Positions 1 through 5,289 of a DNA stretch of 5,296 nt are shown here, one piece after another. The DNA comes from Chlamydiia bacterium (GTDB lineage: Bacteria; Chlamydiota; Chlamydiia; Chlamydiales; JACKPQ01). Below the pieces are notes generated by a model, which did no database searches, was not told the origin of the DNA, and saw only the letters and a program-made list of their open reading frames with translations. Positions within the stretch are counted from its first letter, which is position 1; each line of letters opens with the position of its first letter. The stretch is from contig JAUILX010000078.1 of the NCBI GenBank assembly GCA_030433395.1, positions 1 through 5,296 of the forward strand, read 5' to 3'. A program made the position numbers and the translations under genes.

Positions 1-650
1 CGCGTCCCAAAAATTTGAATCATTTCTGCTTCATTCTCTTGAAAAAGACCGGTAGCCCCTGGCTTATAAATACCCACTTTTTCACCAAGGGTGTATCTGC
101 CAGTTGGAGTGAGATAGCCGCTAGGTGATGTTGGATCAGCGCGCCCAAGACCAACTTGATAGGTCTTTAAAAGGGTTTTTTCGCCTGTATCAAGATCTGT
201 GTAGTAAAAATGCATCTCGCATTTTGAAAGATCGACTTTTAGATAGAATTCAAAATTTTTATCGGGATTAAGAACGTTGAAACGATCGCCATGAGACACT
301 TTTTGCGTTAAATAATCAGCTTTTCCGTTGAGGCTTCGTGCGATAAAATGGCGTGAGGTACCAAAGAATGAGGCGTAATCGGCAATCCAAGCAGCGCGTC
401 CCTCCAGCCAATCGACACGTGGGCTATAGCTGACGGTTTTGACAATAGGGAGCTTATTGATGCCTGTGGTGAAAAACTCATGAATGCGATCAACTCTTAC
501 TGCTTCTTCATCTGCCAAGGCAATGGGCTCACAAACTTCCTCAGCCTCAATAGCTAGAGTGGATTCTGGTCTTTTTTTCATTAGAGTCGCCGACCCTAAG
601 ACAGCCCCGATGGCAACAAGAATAAGTAAAAATCTTTTTGTTCGTTTCAT
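1..650 (-). CDS. L,D-transpeptidase (YkuD family), membrane-anchored, 3' end cut by window edge
   Basis: The reading frame is open from ATG at 650 to the left edge, giving 216 complete residues without a stop. GGGAG lies 10 nt upstream of the ATG. Residues 1-6 are basic (MKRTKR) and residues 7-23 are hydrophobic, which fits an uncleaved signal anchor with the rest in the periplasm. A linker of about 110 residues follows. From about residue 135 the sequence looks like the start of a YkuD domain: a beta strand pair (FEFYLKVD, MHFYYTD), then YQVGLGR (164-170), then SPSGYLTPTGRYTL (175-188), the family's TP-x-G-x-Y element. The catalytic His and the S-x-G-C motif would lie beyond base 1, so activity cannot be judged here. 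Family members make 3-3 peptidoglycan cross-links or attach proteins to peptidoglycan, and a periplasmic cell-wall role is inferred. VSHGDRFNVL (118-127) vaguely resembles a LysM or SH3-like start, but this is not secure. It lies 56 nt after the preceding gene on the same strand. Confidence 0.82.
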   Translation of the reverse strand, partial: MKRTKRFLLILVAIGAVLGSATLMKKRPESTLAIEAEEVCEPIALADEEAVRVDRIHEFFTTGINKLPIVKTVSYSPRVDWLEGRAAWIADYASFFGTSRHFIARSLNGKADYLTQKVSHGDRFNVLNPDKNFEFYLKVDLSKCEMHFYYTDLDTGEKTLLKTYQVGLGRADPTSPSGYLTPTGRYTLGEKVGIYKPGATGLFQENEAEMIQIFGT

Positions 651-693
651 GTCTTCTATTCTCCCATATTTTGACTTAATTTTCAACGCTGCT

Positions 694-720
694 GGAACTA
701 TAAAATTTAGTTTATAGTCC
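694..720 (-). other. AT-rich inverted repeat spanning a stop codon
   Basis: On the minus strand ACTATAAA pairs with TTTATAGT across a 6-nt loop (CTAAAT). GG/CC flanks can extend the stem if one T is bulged. It contains the TAA stop (709-707) of the 376-codon gene. No U-tract follows, so it is not a typical intrinsic terminator. It could be an mRNA 3' hairpin, an operator-like palindrome, or chance in AT-rich DNA. Confidence 0.4.
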
Positions 721-1837
721 AGCTGATCTCTGCTCTATCTCTATCAAGGAGATAGAGAATTAAAAAATCTGCTTGCCAGCAGCTGTCATCGCCGGCAAGA
801 GGTACGATACGCATTTGGCTGCCACCTTTGGGAAGCATCACCAGCTGAGATTTTTTTCCCTCTAAGGCAACGGGTGCAACATCTCCTCGATATTGTTTTA
901 GCGAGCCTGCCATTACTTCAAGATTTTCGCCAACGCGAATGGCATCTGCTTTCACAGCCATAGCAATGCTTATCTCAGTTCCTTTAAGATCTAAGAATTG
1001 CATTTTTAAATCTAGCACTTTATCGAGTTGCGCAGATATGTGGCACCAAAGGTGATTGTTATCAATAACTGATCGTGTCCACCCATTGAATGTAAATAGA
1101 TCGCCTCGCTCATCGATACGCACACCAGGCAACGCTTTATGTTTACTAACATCGCCAAGTACGGCAGGTGTAAAATGGATTCCAAATCGAGATGCATCTT
1201 CAAACGGCGCAGCTTGTGGGCCCATTGCAATGATACCCGCATCACGCCGCATAAGACTTCCAATTCCGCTTCCCCATCCTGTTACAGTTAAGGCAAGACT
1301 CATATCTTTTCCATGATGCAATGCGCACCCTAGCTCTGGATCAGAGCATCGCATCAATTCGGGCTGTTTTTTGATATCACAACTTTTTAGTAGTTTGAGA
1401 ATTGATGGCGATGGAGTGTAGGTTTTTACATCTCCTTCTTGAGTCCAGATACCAGTAAATGGGCGCTTATAGGAATCAGTAAAAGATCGGATGAACTGTT
1501 CTGCGTTAACGCCCGCTTGAAAGAGGTTAGAATCTTTTCCAAGATATCCAATCAGCTGCCAAAGTGTGGCAAGCTCTAATCCTTTCGCTGGATGACAGAG
1601 AGCCTGCTCTGGATGATCGAGTCCTAAAGAGAGCAGAGGAGCGCCCGCTTTTGTAAAAATGGGCTTGAGATCTACAGATTTTTTCTGCAAGACGCCAATG
1701 AGTGCAACATACGCCTTTGCAAGCTGTGACTCATCAACAGTCTCTACTTTTGAGCGCCACGCCTTAAAGTCACTTTCAGGATTTTTTAGGCGCTCATCGA
1801 TGATCTGATCAGCTAAAAGCGATAGCTGCATGGTCAT
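707..1837 (-). CDS. Uncharacterised 376-residue protein, possible homolog of chlamydial CT266
   Basis: I do not recognise a characterised domain. The protein has no signal peptide or membrane segment and looks cytosolic. Residues 1-155 appear mostly helical. From about 165 onward the sequence is rich in predicted beta strands, with a glycine-rich stretch GWGSGIGSL (187-195), DAGIIAMGPQ (199-208) and GDLFTFNGW (245-253), suggesting a beta-sandwich-like second domain. The ATG at 1837 shares its A with the TAA stop of the HU/IHF gene (TAATG), which implies translational coupling. A second in-frame ATG at 1831 is an alternative start, and neither has a strong Shine-Dalgarno. In Chlamydia trachomatis the HU/IHF-type gene CT267 lies next to CT266, a conserved gene of unknown function; the matching position makes orthology likely but unproven without alignment. 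Coding reality is well supported by the long open frame and the tight junction; function is unknown. Confidence 0.85.
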   Translation of the reverse strand: MTMQLSLLADQIIDERLKNPESDFKAWRSKVETVDESQLAKAYVALIGVLQKKSVDLKPIFTKAGAPLLSLGLDHPEQALCHPAKGLELATLWQLIGYLGKDSNLFQAGVNAEQFIRSFTDSYKRPFTGIWTQEGDVKTYTPSPSILKLLKSCDIKKQPELMRCSDPELGCALHHGKDMSLALTVTGWGSGIGSLMRRDAGIIAMGPQAAPFEDASRFGIHFTPAVLGDVSKHKALPGVRIDERGDLFTFNGWTRSVIDNNHLWCHISAQLDKVLDLKMQFLDLKGTEISIAMAVKADAIRVGENLEVMAGSLKQYRGDVAPVALEGKKSQLVMLPKGGSQMRIVPLAGDDSCWQADFLILYLLDRDRAEISWTIN

Positions 1838-2175
1838 TACATTGTGTACGAGGTATGCTCTTGCTGAGGCGTGCTACCTGGACTTTTTTGCTCTTCGACA
1901 AGTTCTTTCATTTTCTTACCGGGTGTGAACTTAACTGCTTTACGTTCTGGAATGACGATAGGCACGTGAGCATTTTTTGGGTTGCGTCCAATCTTTTGCT
2001 TGCGCGTTACAATTTCAAATACACCAAAATCACGAAATTCTAAACGATCACCCGATGCAAGTGTATCAGTAATATCATCTAGAAATTGCTGCACAACATT
2101 GCGAACTTCATTTGGGTGAAGTCCAGTTTTTTGCGAAATCTTTTGTATTAGTCTTTTTTTGGTTACGGTCGTCAT
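1837..2175 (-). CDS. HU/IHF-family nucleoid DNA-binding protein
   Basis: This is a small histone-like dimeric protein that bends DNA in the nucleoid. Residues 1-94 cover the whole fold: a helical dimerisation part (TKKRLIQKISQKTGLHPNEV), then GDRLEFRDFGVFEI (42-55), the arm signature GRNPKNAHVPIVIPERKAV (63-81) with the intercalating Pro of RNP at 66, and the closing FTPGKKMKELV. FRDFG and the RNP arm fit chlamydial proteins annotated as HimD/IhfA, so whether it behaves as HU or IHF cannot be told from sequence alone. The 112-residue length exceeds the usual 90-100 because of a polar Pro/Gln/Ser tail (95-112). The start at 2175 is well supported by AAGGAG 9 nt upstream. The stop overlaps the next gene by one base (TAATG). 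The gene follows tyrS after 133 nt; I found no convincing promoter in the gap, so read-through from tyrS or a weak promoter are both possible. Confidence 0.95.
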   Translation of the reverse strand: MTTVTKKRLIQKISQKTGLHPNEVRNVVQQFLDDITDTLASGDRLEFRDFGVFEIVTRKQKIGRNPKNAHVPIVIPERKAVKFTPGKKMKELVEEQKSPGSTPQQEHTSYTM

Positions 2176-2177
2176 AG

Positions 2178-2285
2178 TTTTTCACTCCTTAAAGCTCTTC
2201 AAACAACTTTTTCTCTTATCCCCATTGTTGGAAGATGTTGATTTTCAAGCAAGTACTTTTTTCTTATTCATTATTTTTTCACTCC
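2178..2285 (-). repeat. Direct repeat of an 11-nt ribosome-binding-site segment
   Basis: TTTTTCACTCC on the plus strand (GGAGTGAAAAA on the coding strand) occurs at 2178-2188 and at 2275-2285, in the same orientation. The first copy contains the GGAG core of the HU gene's ribosome binding site (AAGGAG). The second sits just downstream of tyrS, overlapping the inverted repeat there, and precedes an 8-codon mini-ORF. Eleven identical bases in AT-rich intergenic DNA may be coincidence. Confidence 0.4.
2245..2271 (-). other. Possible 8-codon mini-ORF between tyrS and the HU gene
   Basis: On the minus strand ATG at 2271 opens MNKKKVLA followed by TGA. It is preceded by GGAGTGAAAAAATA, whose GGAG lies 10 nt before the ATG. 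The same GGAGTGAAAAA string forms part of the Shine-Dalgarno region of the HU gene 97 nt further on. It could be a leader peptide or a relic of a duplicated translation start. Such short frames also arise by chance, so this is only a candidate. Confidence 0.2.
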
Positions 2286-2300
2286 AGATCAAGGTCTGGA
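2283..2300 (+). terminator. 6-bp inverted repeat 8 nt past the tyrS stop
   Basis: TCCAGA and TCTGGA form a perfect 6-bp stem with the loop TCAAGG. Read on the plus strand it is followed by TGTGTTTTTT, a terminator-like arrangement, but no plus-strand gene is visible. Read with tyrS on the minus strand, the hairpin is followed by an A-rich rather than a T-rich stretch, so termination of tyrS here would be weak or factor-dependent. It may block antisense transcription or protect the tyrS mRNA 3' end. Confidence 0.35.
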
Positions 2301-2308
2301 TGTGTTTT

Positions 2309-3556
2309 TTAAGATTCAATCACCATGAGTAATTTGCGCTTTTTTCCTGCGCCAAAAATACAATAGCGATCGCCAATCAAGTCGGTTAGCTGCAAGACAG
2401 CAGCGGGATCGGTTAGTTTTTGATTGTTGAGATAAGCGCCGCCACCTTCGATGAGCCTTGTTACCTCGCTTCGGCTAGACAAAAATCCAGCTTTTGCAAT
2501 CAATTTTACAATTTTTACGTTGAGGGCTTCATCTTTGGTAAAATGGGCACTCGGCATATCGCTTGCAATTGCTTCAATTGCCTCAACACTTAGATCGGCA
2601 CTGCTACCAGGCGCTACCACTTGCGTAACAGCCATTGCAGCTTCTAGCCCCTCTTCTCCATGCACAAACCGCGTCACCTCTTCTGCAAGACGCTTCTGCG
2701 CTCTATTCGGCTCGCCTTCACCTCTCTCATAATCTTTGATCTCATCAAGATCCATAAAAGTTAAAAGCCTCATCAGTTTACCAACATCAGCATCGGGCAT
2801 GCTGTAAAGGTATTGGTAAAACTTGTAAGGAGACACTTTTTCACTGCAAAGCCAAATAGCTCCACTTTCGCTTTTCCCAAACTTCTTTCCATCGCTTCGA
2901 ACAAGCAGCGGAAATGTGCAGCCAAAAACTGATTCTTGGCAAACCTTACGGGTTAGATCAATACCAGCAACGATATTGCCCCATTGATCAGATCCACCCA
3001 TTTGAACACTTACCTGATGGTGTTTAAACAAATGATAAAAGTCATATCCCTGAAGCACCTGATAGCTAAATTCAGTCAGACTCATCCCCTCTTCAGAGTT
3101 CAATCTAAGGCGAACGCTTTCTTTTGAAAGCATTGGCCCCATGCGAAAATGTTTGCCAACATCACGCAAGAATGCAATCAATCCGTATCCTGATAACCAC
3201 TCATCATTATTACAAACAAGGGGCTTATCTAAACATTTTGTAAATTGTCTTTCAATGGCTTGAACGTTAGCATCAATTTCTGCAAACTGTAGTAGTGGTC
3301 GCTCTTTATCTTTGCCAGAGGGATCGCCAATTTTGCCTGTGCCACCTCCGAGCAACACAACGGGAGTGTGACCAAATTTTTCGCACCACTTTAAAGCAAT
3401 AATCCCGACAAGATTGCCAAGGTGCAAGCTATCAGCAGTAGGATCAAATCCAATATAAATTTTGCGCGGGCTTTTCAGATGCTTGTAAAGCTCCTCACCT
3501 GCGAGCGCATCGATAAAACCGCGCTTTTTCAGCACATCGAGCAAATGCTCACTCAT
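2309..3556 (-). CDS. tyrS: Tyrosyl-tRNA synthetase (TyrRS)
   Basis: This cytosolic class I synthetase charges tRNA-Tyr with tyrosine via tyrosyl-AMP. The 415-residue length fits the bacterial family. The Rossmann-fold catalytic domain shows YIGFDPT (34-40, tyrosine pocket), HLGN (45-48, the HIGH motif), GGGTGKIGDPSGK (70-82), YQVLQGYDFYHL (165-176) and GGSDQWGNI (187-195). KFGKS (225-229) is the KMSKS loop, and this form is typical of the TyrS rather than the TyrZ branch. The anticodon-binding helical region follows, and an S4 RNA-binding domain closes the protein (about 347-415: VKLIAKAGFLSSRSEVTRLI, GGGAYLNNQKL). All signature motifs are present and the frame is intact, so it should be active. 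The start at 3556 gives the expected N-terminus, with an AGAGAG-type site 7 nt upstream. Gaps of 122 nt before and 133 nt after suggest it may be transcribed separately from the upstream block. Confidence 0.98.
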   Translation of the reverse strand: MSEHLLDVLKKRGFIDALAGEELYKHLKSPRKIYIGFDPTADSLHLGNLVGIIALKWCEKFGHTPVVLLGGGTGKIGDPSGKDKERPLLQFAEIDANVQAIERQFTKCLDKPLVCNNDEWLSGYGLIAFLRDVGKHFRMGPMLSKESVRLRLNSEEGMSLTEFSYQVLQGYDFYHLFKHHQVSVQMGGSDQWGNIVAGIDLTRKVCQESVFGCTFPLLVRSDGKKFGKSESGAIWLCSEKVSPYKFYQYLYSMPDADVGKLMRLLTFMDLDEIKDYERGEGEPNRAQKRLAEEVTRFVHGEEGLEAAMAVTQVVAPGSSADLSVEAIEAIASDMPSAHFTKDEALNVKIVKLIAKAGFLSSRSEVTRLIEGGGAYLNNQKLTDPAAVLQLTDLIGDRYCIFGAGKKRKLLMVIES

Positions 3557-3611
3557 TTAACGGCTCTCTTTGTTATTGACACTACTCACACTACCCAAAC
3601 TTTCTTGGATC

Positions 3612-3640
3612 ATTTTAGATTTCCATTTAAAACTACTCGA
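3612..3640 (-). promoter_or_regulatory. Candidate sigma-70-type promoter for tyrS
   Basis: On the minus strand TAAAAT (3617-3612) matches the -10 consensus at 5 of 6 positions. Seventeen nt upstream is TCGAGT (3640-3635), which matches the -35 consensus at only 3 of 6. A better -35-like TTGATA lies at 3651-3646 but is too far from this -10. The position, about 55 nt before the tyrS ATG, is suitable. Such matches are common in AT-rich DNA, so this is weak. Confidence 0.25.
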
Positions 3641-3665
3641 AAGTTTATCAAAGGATGATTTAACC

Positions 3666-3689
3666 AGCAAGCGCTGATTTAAGCTTGCT
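3666..3689 (-). terminator. 7-bp stem-loop spanning the stop codon of the basic-protein gene
   Basis: AGCAAGC and GCTTGCT form a perfect 7-bp stem around a 10-nt loop that contains the TAA stop (3681-3679). It marks the end of the tightly packed ptsH-rpiA block. No U-tract follows on the coding strand, so it would be an atypical terminator or an mRNA-stabilising 3' hairpin rather than a classic intrinsic terminator. Confidence 0.35.
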
Positions 3690-3951
3690 TTAGAAGCTCT
3701 TGAAGAGTCGCAGCTACCCCTTCGACCTTGCGACTGAGCTTGGCTGGGGATTTGTTTTCATTAAAAAGGGCTATGGATTTATTTTGAAGGGTGATGCGAG
3801 AGCCTGCATGACGCTCAATCCATCGGTGTATTTCCCGATTTTTTCGCATGAGCGCAGCTTTGTTGACCTGCGCATCCAGCTTTGTGAGCTTTCTTTTGAG
3901 CTTTTCGCGAGCCCGCTTGATTTTCTCGCTTTCTGGCGCCATCTTTTCCAT
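3679..3951 (-). CDS. Small basic helical protein, unknown function
   Basis: I do not recognise this 90-residue protein. The frame is open upstream to an ATG at 4038, but that start would overlap the nuclease-family gene by 85 nt. The ATG at 3951 is preferred because it lies 2 nt after that gene's stop with AGAGGA 6 nt upstream; M4 (3942) is a weaker option. The protein is strongly basic (23 Lys/Arg against 10 Asp/Glu), with no signal peptide or membrane segment. Residues 6-50 are a charged helix-forming stretch (KIKRAREKLKRKLTKLDAQV, then RKNREIHRWIERH) that may form a coiled coil. A second helix covers about 70-90. Charge and position next to a putative nuclease suggest nucleic-acid or ribosome association, but this is inference. 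Coding reality rests on the Shine-Dalgarno, the tight spacing and the open frame; homologs in related genomes would settle it. Confidence 0.72.
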   Translation of the reverse strand: MEKMAPESEKIKRAREKLKRKLTKLDAQVNKAALMRKNREIHRWIERHAGSRITLQNKSIALFNENKSPAKLSRKVEGVAATLQELLKQA

Positions 3952-3953
3952 TT

Positions 3954-4367
3954 TTAGTCCTCTACACAAATCACTTTTTCTAATACTTGGCTGCGACACA
4001 AAATTGGAGCATGATGCATCATCGCCAAAGCTAGACAATCACTTGGCCTTGCATCGATTTCAAGCATCTGTTTTTGCCCAGCGCCCTCTTGCTCCAAAAA
4101 TAGGCGCGCGGTGTAAATTGTATCATGCACATCCCAAATAACAACTTGCTGGATTTTAATTTTAAGCGCTTTAAAAACAGACTGCATCAGATGATGAGTC
4201 GATGGCCTTACAGATTTTTGACCATTTAATGTTTTTTGCATCGTTTTTCCGATTCCGGGAGTTGTATAAATTGCAAAGCGTTTATCATCGCCTTTGAGCA
4301 CAAAAACCGTATATGTATGCGCCTGCATAATTTTGTTTAAGCTGAGCGGAACAAATGTGTCTGTCAT
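3954..4367 (-). CDS. Bifunctional nuclease family protein (DUF151/BFN domain)
   Basis: The 137 residues form essentially one DUF151 domain. The diagnostic pieces are all present and in order: RPSTHHL (54-60), the helix SVFKALKIKIQQVVI, DTIYTARLFLEQ (82-93), DARPSDCLALA (105-115) and PILCRSQVLEKV (121-132). The second motif is usually DxRPSDAxALA, so Cys111 replaces the common Ala. Plant members have been reported as nucleases acting on RNA and DNA; the role of bacterial members is poorly known, so nuclease activity here is inferred from family. No export signal is seen, implying a cytosolic protein. The ATG at 4367 overlaps the rpiA stop as ATGA, with AGGGG just upstream, indicating coupling to rpiA. 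A later start at Met14 is possible. It is followed after 2 nt by the basic-protein gene. Confidence 0.9.
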   Translation of the reverse strand: MTDTFVPLSLNKIMQAHTYTVFVLKGDDKRFAIYTTPGIGKTMQKTLNGQKSVRPSTHHLMQSVFKALKIKIQQVVIWDVHDTIYTARLFLEQEGAGQKQMLEIDARPSDCLALAMMHHAPILCRSQVLEKVICVED

Positions 4368-5002
4368 GAAACCCCTACAATTAGCTCGTTTGCAAGCTCA
4401 AAGAAAAAGCCGGTTTCTAACACTCCTGGAATTGACCGAAGCTGGCAATCAACGCTTTCTGGATCGTCGAGTGGCTGAGCAAAGTGCAGATCGTAAATGT
4501 AGTTGCCATTATCTGTGATAAACAACTCGCTCCCTTTTTTGCGAAACTCGCCCTTGTATGGAATGCTGCTTGCTGTTGCAAGATGCCCAAAGGGCAAAAC
4601 CTCCAACGGCAGCTTTGCAGTGCCAAGCTTGTCAACGCACTTGCTCTCATCAACAATCACAACCATGTGAGATGACGCAAAAGCAAGTATTTTTTCTCTG
4701 AGCAATGCTCCGCCCCCACCTTTGATCATTCTCTTCATGGGATCGATTTCATCGGCCCCATCAACAGTGATGTCTAAAACATCAAACGTTTTCAAAAGTG
4801 GTATTCCCCCTGCCCGCGCCATTTCAAGCGTTTTTTCTGAGCTAGCTACCGCCTGTATTTCAAGTCCCCCACGGCAGCGCTCAATAAGCGCCTCAACAAA
4901 ATAGATAACTGTAGAGCCTGTGCCAAGCCCAACTCGCATTCCAGGCTCAATGAGCTTTGCAGCGCGCATGCCCGCATTTTTCTTTTGCTGTGCGCTATCC
5001 AC
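4364..5002 (-). CDS. rpiA: Ribose-5-phosphate isomerase A
   Basis: It interconverts ribose 5-phosphate and ribulose 5-phosphate in the non-oxidative pentose phosphate pathway, supplying ribose for nucleotides. The 212 residues match the family length. Visible motifs are GLGTGST (25-31, phosphate loop), ASSEKT (53-58), DITVDGADEID (77-87), KGGGGALLREK (94-104), TDNGNYIYD (163-171) and IPGVLETGFF (191-200). Asp81, Asp84, Lys94 and Glu103 fall at the same numbers as the E. coli active-site residues, so the enzyme should be functional. The start is GTG at 5002, 2 nt after the ptsH stop and without a clear Shine-Dalgarno, so initiation probably depends on ribosomes finishing ptsH. The GTG is preferred over ATG at codon 12 because the first 11 residues align with the E. 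coli N-terminal helix. The stop overlaps the next start as ATGA. Confidence 0.97.
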   Translation of the reverse strand: MDSAQQKKNAGMRAAKLIEPGMRVGLGTGSTVIYFVEALIERCRGGLEIQAVASSEKTLEMARAGGIPLLKTFDVLDITVDGADEIDPMKRMIKGGGGALLREKILAFASSHMVVIVDESKCVDKLGTAKLPLEVLPFGHLATASSIPYKGEFRKKGSELFITDNGNYIYDLHFAQPLDDPESVDCQLRSIPGVLETGFFFELANELIVGVS

Positions 5003-5004
5003 AA

Positions 5005-5289
5005 TCAGTAACGGATATTGAAGCGTTTTTTTGCCAAAAGCAAAATGGCTTTAATGGCCTCTTCGGCATCTTCACCGTCTGCTTCAATACGGATCTTTGC
5101 CCCTCGAGATGCCGCTAACATTAAAATGCCTAAAAGCGATTTTGCATTTACACTCAAGTCATGATAGTAAAGAGTCACCTGCGATTTAAAGCGCGCTGCA
5201 CATTTCACAAGCTCTGTAGACGGGCGCGTGTGAAGTCCGCGATCGTTAAGCACAATAAATGCATCTTGACTTTTTCGTTTACTTGGCAT
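5005..5289 (-). CDS. ptsH: Phosphocarrier protein HPr
   Basis: HPr takes a phosphate from phosphorylated enzyme I and passes it to EIIA domains in the phosphotransferase system. The 94-residue length is slightly above the usual 85-90, with a basic N-terminal extension of about 5 residues (MPSKRKSQ). The active-site motif GLHTRPS (18-24) holds His20, Arg22 and Pro23, equivalent to His15, Arg17 and Pro18 in E. coli, whose motif is also GLHTRP. Ser51 in NAKSLLGILML (48-58) lies 31 residues after the His, exactly matching Ser46, the site used by HPr kinase where that enzyme exists. Both phosphorylation positions are thus intact. The ATG at 5289 has GGAG 3 nt upstream, which is close; the rest of the site lies at the window edge. 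rpiA follows after 2 nt. Chlamydiae are known for an incomplete PTS, so a regulatory role is plausible but inferred. Confidence 0.95.
   Translation of the reverse strand: MPSKRKSQDAFIVLNDRGLHTRPSTELVKCAARFKSQVTLYYHDLSVNAKSLLGILMLAASRGAKIRIEADGEDAEEAIKAILLLAKKRFNIRY

Noticed and set aside
308..493. 61-codon minus-strand frame inside the L,D-transpeptidase gene
   Set aside because: It overlaps the longer frame carrying YkuD-like motifs, has no ribosome site of note, and reads as an out-of-frame shadow.
484..717. 77-codon plus-strand frame opposite the L,D-transpeptidase start
   Set aside because: It is antisense to a supported gene, its product has no recognisable features, and no plus-strand gene is supported anywhere in the window.
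2176..2308. A clear promoter for the HU gene in the 133-nt gap
   Set aside because: A TTGAAA-like -35 is present near 2242-2250, but no -10 with acceptable match lies at 16-18 nt spacing.
2283..2310. Classic intrinsic terminator for tyrS
   Set aside because: The T-run follows the hairpin only on the plus strand; on the tyrS coding strand the downstream bases are A-rich.
3557..3678. tRNA or small RNA gene in the gap upstream of tyrS
   Set aside because: I could not find a cloverleaf, T-loop sequence or strong stem; only the stem-loop at its upstream edge and a weak promoter candidate are visible.
3952..4038. A 29-residue N-terminal extension of the small basic protein, starting at ATG 4038
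   Set aside because: It would lie wholly inside the conserved end of the DUF151 gene in another frame. The ATG at 3951 has a good Shine-Dalgarno and normal operon spacing.
3848..4141. 97-codon plus-strand frame opposite the basic-protein and DUF151 genes
   Set aside because: It is antisense to genes with motif and spacing support; the hydrophobic-looking translation is what the reverse of Lys/Glu-rich codons gives.
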